DNA from: Lonicera japonica
Taxonomy: Eukaryota; Streptophyta; Magnoliopsida; Dipsacales; Caprifoliaceae
NCBI GenBank assembly: GCA_021464415.1
Contig: CM038470.1
Location: 30,437,774 to 30,501,773, forward strand
Direction: 5' to 3'
Length of the DNA stretch: 64,000 nucleotides
Shown here: piece by piece, positions 55,948 to 64,000 of the stretch
How positions within the stretch are numbered: the stretch's first letter is position 1
How the letters are laid out: every line of letters starts with the position of its first letter
Made by a program: the position numbers and the translations under genes
The notes under the pieces: model-generated
Database searches by the model: none
What the model was told of the DNA's origin: nothing
What the model saw: only the letters and a program-made list of their open reading frames with translations

Positions 55948-58900
55948 GGGTGGTGATATTACCCACTCTTTTTGTTGTTTAAAACATATCCTTATCACAA
56001 ATATCTTTAGTGAAATTTTTTATCATTAACATTCTCCAAACATATTGACTTATTATCTAAATTAATTAATCCTAACACAAAAAATATATAAAAAGAAAAA
56101 AAGAACTCAAACCTTTCGTTCCCTTATTTAAAAAGAAGAATGAGAAGAAGCTGTAAAACATCTCCATTCAACGCACAAGCGAATTCATTTCCCTCCACAA
56201 CAACCCTTCTTTAGTTATCTCCACCATTCAAACAAACCTCAAACTCCATTTAAACAACAAGTAAATAGCAAGAGCAACCTCTATTGAAATCGAAAAACTA
56301 TGTCAAAAGCAATGATTGGTCCATGAACAGCAAACCCTTATTTTCTTCAGTGTAACAACTGACTTAATTGGTATGGACCGAGTTTATTATAGGATGCTCG
56401 ATCCACTACCATCGAGATGAGCTAGAAAAAAAAACTTAGTTTGAATGGACTGATTGGGCTAGACTTTTTGGTACCTGACAAAAAACAACTTTCTCGACCA
56501 ATAAGAACTCTCAGTACATTGCAGCCGAAAGGAGGTAAAGACACTTGATTCATTATAACCGAGAAGGCATTCATCTTGTTAAATGTCCACTCATTGTATT
56601 CTATACAAATGTTGTCTTATTAATTAGGTAATCATTAGCCAAGTGAGGCCTGGTGTAAACACCTCATTTTGTGACCCTTGCAAGAGTCTCGATCTTTAAG
56701 AAAATGAACACGCATGCATGCACGAACATTCATAGATGCATATATACTATATACATGTGATACATGTTAAAGAAGGAAGCCAAAAAGACACCCGAACGAG
56801 AAGTTACGAGAATTACCGAAGCTGTCGGAACTGAAAGCCGTCAGTCTTGTGAAAACTTGTACAATGAGACTTCTAAAATTTTGATCATCCTCAAACTTTG
56901 AGGGTTGTTAGATAGTTCCATAATGAGTAACATACTCAAAAATTAGCTCGATCTGACGGTCAAATCTTCGAAAATTTGAAAAATCGGGAGTTCATTTTAA
57001 GTGATCAAATGGAGGCCTTCCCAAAGTCATAATGATCTCCAATTTGGTCATATAAGTATTGTTATGAGAAAGAACATATCCAAAATTCAGGTTTATCGGA
57101 CATGGGATCATCAATAATTAATTCATTTATCGTGCAATTATAGTCGAAATATCCTTCATAGCAATTAGAGTAAATGGAGGCCTTCCCGAACTCCGATCAA
57201 TCCCTTATTTGGATACAAGCTAGAAAAAAATTAGAGGGAAAACATATCTAAAATTCAGGAAAATACAATGTCTAGAAGTTCACTTGTCGTACAACATGTG
57301 AGCTTGTTACACACAAATACGTTTCCTACGCGGGAAAAACTCTTTATACCAATATAAGGAAACCGAGTCCTTCCCTAACTACGATTGGCTTTATATTTTG
57401 ACAGGGTCTATAAGACTTCTATTTCCAATACATATCCAAAAATAAGCATCATCCAATGGCTAGAACTTCACTTGTCGTACAACAAGTAACCTTGTCTACA
57501 ACAAGTACCTTTCCTACGCGAAAACAAACTCTTCGTACAAATAAGAGCAAAAGGAGTCCTTCCCGAACTCCGATCGACCTCAAATTTTGACATGGTTTAG
57601 AAGACTTCTATTTTCAACACATATCCAAAAATCAGCATGATCTAATTATGGGAAGGCTTTGAGATAAGCTCCAAGATTCCACGTTATAATATCTTTTCTT
57701 CCTCTCCAAGCATTTTCAACTATTTTTCATCAACAATCAAGGGTATTTCATGGTACACACCAAGAGACCCATCTTCTCTCCCTCCAAGAGGGCTCAGGTA
57801 TAATTTTATCTCTCCTCTTTTATTTATTCGCCGGTTTTATAATTTATATTCTTGTCTACATAATTACTATCACTTGATAGCTTTTCAAAACCATTTTTCA
57901 AATTGTTTTTTAAACCAAAGGCGTATAACAAATCCTAATCCAATTCTAAAAATGATATTATTACTACTTTATTACTTTTTCAAAAGTCCAGATTAGTGGT
58001 ATTGTTATACGAAGGAATCGATAATCACTATATATCTAATCTAACTCGTAGATTGCAGTATATATGTGATAAATACTTGATTATGAGAGCACTAGTGCCA
58101 TCTATAGTGGTTTAATCAATAGACTATGGTACACGATCGGTCAACTCGCCTCATATTATATCGAATATAAGATTACACATCCAATCAGTTTTCAAAAAGC
58201 CCAAAACTTTACAAAATAACTTGTTTTATTGCATCTATTATTAACAAACTCTCTTTTTCAAATCACACACACACACACACACTTATTTTCAAAATCATGG
58301 GTGAATTAGGAAACACATCGTTTTTATCCCAACCCCAAAATTCTAATTTTTAAAGTAAGCACGGAAAGCTGTAAAGTAATAGCAATAGCATGCAAGAACT
58401 GAATTATAACACACGCACATCTTACTTAAGAGACCGAAAGGGCGAATTGCGTACCTAACACCTTCTAAATTCGTAACTTAATCCCTGAACCCTTCAAATT
58501 AACTGGTTTCGTATATATTGTGTATAAGAGAATATTTAGTCTATAAATATGTCTTTTTTACATAAACCTTTTGTTTGTTTAGTAAAATAAACTAGCAACT
58601 CTTATTCTTTTCAAAATTCTGATTGTCAAAGCAATAAGAAATCGCAGCCCATGAGGAGTTAGGGGTTGAGAACACGGGTTCTCACACCTGGACAGACCTA
58701 TGTTTACATTGTTTTGTGAATTTTGTGTTTGTTTCGAATCGAATGATATTAAAAAGATTATTTGGGTTAAGATGACAAGTAACTTATCTTTTTTGTATGC
58801 TTTTCGTCTTGTTTATGGAATGGGGGGAAATGAAGAAGGATTGTTTGCTTTGGGGAGAATTGTTTGGGTTAAGATTATAATTATTGTATTAATGATTTTA

Positions 58901-59031
58901 ACCATTAGATAAAAGATTAATGGTAAGGGATGTTTGTGATACATTTTTGGGGTGGCAACAAAGAAATTTTAGTTGTTTTAAAGGAGGATGTTGTACACAA
59001 TGAAAAGGGTATGTAGGGAATATCACCACCC
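55948..59031. mobile_element. Possible TIR element split by the solo LTR
   Basis: GGGTGGTGATATTACCC at 55948 and, reverse-complemented from 59031, GGGTGGTGATATTCCCT form inverted ends. Both are followed by TATCACAAA-type sequence further in. Without the LTR the element would be about 1.05 kb. The flanking sequences do not match cleanly, so this is an inference. Confidence 0.35.
56654..58686. mobile_element. Solo LTR of a retrotransposon
   Basis: Begins TGTAAACACCTCATTTTG and ends GGGTTCTCACA, that is TG...CA with a TGT/ACA terminal inverted repeat. The 5-bp CCTGG is duplicated directly outside (56649-56653 and 58687-58691). No gag-pol, primer-binding site or second LTR is nearby, so it is a 2,033-bp solo LTR left by recombination. 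It contains 3-4 diverged internal repeats of about 190 bp (about 56960-57640) with CTTCCCGAACTCCGATC, CATATCCAAAA and TTCACTTGTCGTACAACA. The long LTR suggests a Ty3/gypsy family, but coding evidence is absent. Confidence 0.85.
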
Positions 59032-59306
59032 AAAATCAGTTGTGGACGAAGTTCTCTATATAGTGTGAAATAGAAATGTGTCATTAGTTTGAATATAATA
59101 TATTATAGTGAATGTACTTAAAACCCACTTTCTTTACTTTTAAATGATTTAATTTTTTTAAAAATTATTAAAAAATTACTAAATATAATATTGCAATCGT
59201 GGCATGAGTTCTAGATATTATTATTCGTGTCCTAGGTGCGTGTAATATGTGGGAAACCATGGATGTTAGACACAAATTAACATATATCAATTCAAATTTG
59301 GGTGGT

Positions 59307-59511
59307 AAACACTAACAAGCAGTTTAGTGGTAACGTATTGGGATCAGCACTTGGTTTCGATTGAGAGCTCCTCAGGTTAAGTCCCGGTAATACTGTAAAA
59401 ACTTCTGGTGGCCAGCAGCTGACCATTGTTTACAAGCATGAATAATCGACGTATGCGAAAGTTAATCTGAACATCACATGGTATTAAATATACTCCGGAC
59501 AAAAAAATTAT
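59307..59511 (+). mobile_element. tRNA-like SINE
   Basis: The A-box-like AGTTTAGTGGTAACG and the B-box-like GGTTTCGATTGAG are in tRNA-like order. Diverged direct repeats TTCAAATTTGGGTGGT (59291-59306) and TTCAAAATTAGGTGAT (59512-59527) flank it, and an A-run ends it. About 205 bp, older than the other two SINEs given the mismatched duplication. Confidence 0.65.
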
Positions 59512-59641
59512 TTCAAAATTAGGTGATAGCTTTAGCTAAAATAGTCTACTTTTAAATAATATCACATATTTGATCATTCCCCTATCACTTCTCCAAGGTT
59601 GAAACGTTGAAATTGCAACACAGCTCTTAACAAAACCTTTA

Positions 59642-60457
59642 GGGCTCGTTTGGTTCGAGTTTTAGGAATGGAATTGGCATTTTAGATGCCAGGAAACCTT
59701 TATTCCTGTCATCTTTTATTGGATTCCATTAATGCTCGTTTGGTTGGAGTTTTAGGAATGAACTCGGCAAATTATTTTTTTTAATTTTCTGGATTTTTTT
59801 TTCATTTACCGGGAAAAATATTTTTTTTTCATTTTCTGGGGAAAAATAATTTTTTTCATTTTTAGGGAAAAAAATATCTTTTTTCATTTTCTGGAAAAAA
59901 AATAATTTTTTTCACTTTCTGGGGAAAAAATATATTTTTTAATTTTCTGGAAAAAAATATTTTTTTTTCTTTTTCTGGGAAAAAATAATATTTTTAATTT
60001 TCTGGGAAATTTGTTTTTTTTTTCATTTTCTGGAAAAAAAAATAATTTTTTTCACTTTCTGGGGGAAAAATAATATTTTTTATTTTCTGGGAAATTATTT
60101 TTTTTTCATTTTCTGGGAAAAAAATAAATTTTTTCATTTTTTGGGAAAAAATAATTTTTTCATTTTCTGGGAAAAAAAATTTTACTTTCTGGGAAAAAAA
60201 TATTTTTGAAAAATTTCTGGAATTTTTTTTCATTTTCTGAAAAAAAAAACAAATTTTGGACAAAAAAAAAGGATTCCTCAAATTGGGAATCCAAGATTCC
60301 TCCCAATTTATAAGGGAATAGATTTTGGCAAAATGGGGGAATTTAGGATTCCTAGGAATCCTAAATTCCTAGCTAAAACTCCAACCAAACAAAATAATCC
60401 TCATGGAATGGAATTTAGGATTCCAGGAATCCTCAAAAACTCCAAACAAACGAGCCC
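59642..60457. mobile_element. Nested Tourist-like MITE with an internal minisatellite
   Basis: Outer ends GGGCTCGTTTGGTTCGAG and (right, reverse complement) GGGCTCGTTTGTTTGGAG, with TTA outside each (59639-59641 and 60458-60460). A second copy of the same family (left end TGCTCGTTTGGTTGGAG at 59733, right end near 60394) sits inside it. The inner copy is expanded by about 20 units of a 20-30-bp A/T repeat, TTTTCATTTTCTGGGAAAAA, between 59770 and 60250. Confidence 0.82.
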
Positions 60458-60738
60458 TTAATGTAATTCATTTGGGCAGCGTCATCTCTCCTCTTCCGAG
60501 TTCAATTTCTCTATCTTACCATTTTAGTTACGAAATACAGTTTAACACACAGTTTGTCATGGTCCAGAGTCTTAACAAATTAGAACTTTACTTTGTCATA
60601 TTTTTTTACTTGACAATTTTCAAAATATGATATTTGGTAAGATTTTCACCATCACAAACTTGTACCAATATATATTACCGCATTTAATTGTGACAAAAAT
60701 CATAACCCAAAACCATTTTTTTAGGTCATATGTGTTAA

Positions 60739-63700
60739 CAGTGGCGGAGTCAAGAATTCAACTAAGTGGGGGCGAAATTCTAAACATGCCAAATCATATT
60801 TAAAGTCTTAAAATTTTAACGCAAACATAATAGCATTAATAATAATAGTTCATATAATTGAAATAGCAAATGCGAACAATAACGAAAAAATACATTATCA
60901 TTATACGGTTTTTCATATTTTGGAAGTATTGCAACACTTCCTCTTTGTCAATATTATTGAAAACTTCTTATTCAATGTTTGTCACTAAACAATCATTCAT
61001 AAATTCATCTCACATTTGGTTGCGTAGCACGCCCTTTATGATCTTCATTGTGGAGAAAGCTCGTTCAACACTTGCCATTGCAACAGGTAAGAGTAGGGTC
61101 AATTTGACGAGTAAATACACCATCGGATACCCAAGATGCTTGTCTGTTTCAACCATTTTTTGAGCAAGCTCACCAATCCCCTTTAAACAAAAAAAGTCAT
61201 CATTATACCTCACATCTTATATATAGTTTTGAAGTTGTTCCTTAAGTTCTATGATATCTATGGATGAAAAATCAAAACGATAAAACTTTGCAAATCGAAG
61301 CAATTTTCGTAAATTAAAAGCGAAGAATGACTTCGACGGATCAAGGAATGCCATATACAAAAGCAACTCCGTATTAATCTTATTAAAACTGTTATTCAAC
61401 TCCTGGAGTTGCAAATCTATCACTACATAAAACAATTCAACACGATAGTGATAGAGATTTGTCTTTACTTCAATATTTCGACGTGATAACCCATGCACTA
61501 CAAACAAGTCGTCCATATTTAGAATGCTTATTTCATTCTTAGTACGAAATGACGAAATAATATCAAATAAAGACTCCCACTCATCATCTATTAGTATTTG
61601 TAGTCGTCTTTTCGAGACTTGAACATAAGTCATAGCATTGACAATATCTTGATCCTTCATCTGTAATGTTTAATACAAGTAATTAGTAATTCCTAAGATT
61701 ATTTTCATTATGTACAAGATGAATACAAACTCAAAGGTTTGCATGCGAAGCTTCAATTCTTCTGCTTGAGCTCTTTTCCCGTCAAGTGAACATTCATCTT
61801 CAATAACCTCAAGCACGTCAATCACAGAAGAGAACAAGTCAAAAACTACAAAGTGTAATGAATGTGAACCCCAGCGTGTATCGCCTACCTGTTTTAATGT
61901 CGTTTCTTGATTCAAACATCTTCCCGTTTCTCTCTCACCAGTTTAAATCCATTTAATTATTGCTTTAAATTGTTTCACCTGGAGAAGGTCTCTACGTTTG
62001 CATGAGACTCCAACAATATTTGTCAAAATTCCATCGTAATTAAAGAATGTACTAAGTCTTTTGTTTTTCTTTACAACAGCTACAAAAGTCAATTGTAATT
62101 GATGAGTAAAGCAATGGACATAGAAAGCATATGGGTTATCCTTTATAATTAAGGTTTTAAGGCCATTAAACTCACTCTTCATATTACTTGCTCCATCATA
62201 AACTTGTCCCCGTAAACTTGACAAACTTAAACCATGTTTGAAAAAGAAAGAATTAATTGCTGCCTTTAGTGATAAGGTAGAAGTATCACGAACATGTATA
62301 ATGCTAATAAAACGTTCGACCACACACCCATTTTTGTTCACATAACGTAAAACTACTACCATTTGTTCTTTAACCGAAATATCGTGAGATTCATCAACCA
62401 ATAAAGAGAACAACCCATCATCAATCTCTTTCATGATAGTCTTTGTGGTTACACTTACAGCAGTATTAATAATATTTTTTTGGATGTCGGGAGATATCAT
62501 TTTATGATTATGAGGAGCAAGTTTCAAAACAACTTGTTGGACATTTGGATTTTGGTTTGTAATTACATCAAGAAGTTCAAGAAAGTTTGCTTGATTTATT
62601 GATCCTTCAAATTCATCATACCCCCAAAATGCCAATTTTTGGCGTAAAAGATACTTCAGGCTATCAAAAGTCGCATTCAAACGAACACGATAATTTAATC
62701 AAGCTTACTCAGACATATTGGACAAACACACTTCTATATGTTGCTTATGGTTCATTAAATCATCACAAGCTTTCAAACACATAAAATGACTACTACTAGG
62801 ACCTCTAACATGTTCATTCAATCTCTAATTATTTTTCCAATTTTGAAACCCTTGACTAATAAATGACTCACCACCGCATTTGTTCGAATACTTATGTCTA
62901 AATAAATAACAATACAAACAATAAACATCGTCATCTGTTATGCTATACTCCAACCACATCCCTTATTCGTCAAACCATTTAAGATTAAATCGACGTTTAC
63001 AATTACCAAATTGTGTTTAAGGGAATGTGTGATTTTTGGGTTGAAAATGTCCCCTTTGAAGGTATGCTCTTCGAACCTTCTCTATTTGCGAAGGGTGAAA
63101 ATAAAAAATGTTCATCCTCAAAGTAGGATCAGATTGTAACTCATCTAAATTTACGTCTTTATTAGACCCCATATTACTAGGCCCCGCATGTAATGAGGAT
63201 GGAACTTTGGGTTGAGAAAATCTAGTTTGTACATTACTAAGCCCCCCCATGTAATGAGGACGAGACTTCAGGTTGAAAAGATATAGGCCTTGCATTTAGA
63301 GAGGATTGAACTTCTGGTTGAGAAGAAGTAGGTTCACTAATCCTCTTCATATTTATCAAGAATTTGTCTATTAAATAACTTTCTTCCTATAGACAATTAA
63401 TCAATAGCAGAATTAAAATTATGTAATTAATTACTAATATAACTAATATTTAACAATTATGGGTTTAGGCCTAAATCACAAAATATTATGAAACTATAAC
63501 TAATATTCAACAAGTGAGGGGTTTACACCTAAATCAACTAATATTACCAAACTAGTTAATAATAGTTAGGCCGTGTTGTATCGAGTTACAGTTTAACACG
63601 ACCTATTTATTAAACGGGTTAGTTGGGCCGTGTCGTGTAACATGTAAAATAAACAGGTCGTGTTCGAGTTAATATAAATGCACGATTAGTTAAACGGGTC

Positions 63701-63911
63701 GTAGTCGGGTTAACACTAATATTGTAATACTTCTGTGTTAATACGACCCGAACACGACACCCTCGAACTCGAATTGCCAGCCCTACTCAAGTTTATATTT
63801 CTGCGTAAAATTCCTTATATATATATCTAAAAATATCCCATATATAGTAAAAAATTTCGAAGCCAAGTGGGGGTGCTTACCCTCGCTTGCCCCTTATTGG
63901 CTCCGCTAGTG
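60739..63911 (-). mobile_element. hAT transposon with decayed transposase
   Basis: Ends CAGTGGCGGAGTC and (reverse complement of the right end) CACTAGCGGAGCC. The 8-mer TGTGTTAA flanks both (60731-60738 and 63912-63919) exactly. Subterminal arms share AAGTGGGGGCG / AAGTGGGGGTG. 3,173 bp, with transposase remnants on the minus strand. Near the right end (about 63570-63785) is a separate small repeat with ACACGACC / GGTCGTGT motifs, probably a later insertion. Confidence 0.93.
60990..63300 (-). pseudogene. hAT transposase (TTF zinc finger, DUF4371, hATC), broken
   Basis: On the minus strand in order. First an N-terminal segment (LDELQSDPTLRMNIFYFHPS, RRAYLQRGHFQPKNHTFP), then the TTF-type zinc finger (WLEYSITDDDVYCLYCYLFR) at about 62960. 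The DUF4371/RNase-H-like core follows at 62680-61943 (ISPDIQKNIINTAVSV, SLLVDESHDIS, YDGASNMKSEFNGL, YVHCFTHQLQL). Last is the hATC dimerisation region at about 61210-61010 (VAMASVERAFSTMKIIK). Stops and frame changes lie between 62880 and 62680, near 61930, near 61665 and near 61215, so it is inactive. It belongs to the zinc-finger-MYM/TTF-like group common in plants. Confidence 0.9.
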
Positions 63912-64000
63912 TGTGTTAAGTATGATATTTATTACGGTTCCTTCCACGGTTCCTTCCCTCAACAATTTAAGATTTTGGGAGAGATGCATAATTCCTAACA
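63912..64000. other. Right flank of the hAT element
   Basis: Target duplication TGTGTTAA, then non-coding sequence to the window end. Nothing recognised. Confidence 0.6.

Noticed and set aside
56654..58686. A full-length LTR retrotransposon
   Set aside because: No second LTR, primer-binding site or gag-pol sequence; the 5-bp duplication encloses a single LTR.
58700..58912. 70-aa open frame
   Set aside because: AT-driven hydrophobic frame next to the solo LTR without homologues I recognise or splice support.

Overview
This is plant nuclear DNA, almost certainly from a eudicot. It is AT-rich, has intron-rich genes with GT-AG splicing, carries plant-specific gene families (a DYW-class PPR protein and a classical arabinogalactan protein), and holds several kinds of plant transposons. 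Nothing in the sequence fixes the species.

Six protein-coding genes are supported. (1) A classical arabinogalactan protein, single exon, at 2145-2588 (+). (2) A 154-aa conserved plant protein of unknown function, three exons, 10617-14166 (+). (3) The 26S proteasome lid subunit RPN9, six exons, 15964-26547 (+), 386 aa. (4) The diphthamide enzyme subunit DPH1, two exons, 29560-31589 (-), 500 aa. (5) A 606-aa PPR-DYW protein, single exon, 37621-39441 (+). (6) Phosphomevalonate kinase of the mevalonate pathway, ten coding exons plus an upstream non-coding exon, 40278-53565 (-), 510 aa. Genes 5 and 6 converge, and from memory their likely Arabidopsis orthologues (At1g31920 and At1g31910) are neighbours too, so this pair looks like conserved microsynteny. 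The six genes have unrelated housekeeping or organellar roles and form no pathway together.

The rest is mostly mobile DNA, and many copies can be delimited to the base by target-site duplications (TSDs). They include a Helitron-like element (3910-4344) and a small CACTA element (5239-6175, TSD CCG). A long-TIR element at about 7663-8957 holds a gene fragment and an array of perfect palindromes. Three small hAT elements share one terminus but differ inside (17535-18029, 27757-28617, 41821-42740). There is another hAT-type element at 50805-51271 and a decayed transposase-bearing hAT at 60739-63911. PIF/Harbinger-like elements with TTA/TAA TSDs are numerous, and two foldback families have 9-bp TSDs. 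A LINE derivative with ORF1 but no ORF2 (44901-48632) lies in the kinase gene. There are three tRNA-like SINEs and a 2.0-kb solo LTR (56654-58686, TSD CCTGG).

The most notable observation is in DPH1. Its single intron is flanked inside by degenerate copies of the adjoining exon sequence, in reading frame. Without a MITE that landed in it, the intron would be 171 nt, exactly 57 codons. This is what intron birth by tandem duplication of an exonic AG|GT segment predicts. Other points of interest are the Glu-to-Gln change in the DYW deaminase motif, a GC-AG intron and an 8-nt coding exon in the kinase gene, and the palindrome array.
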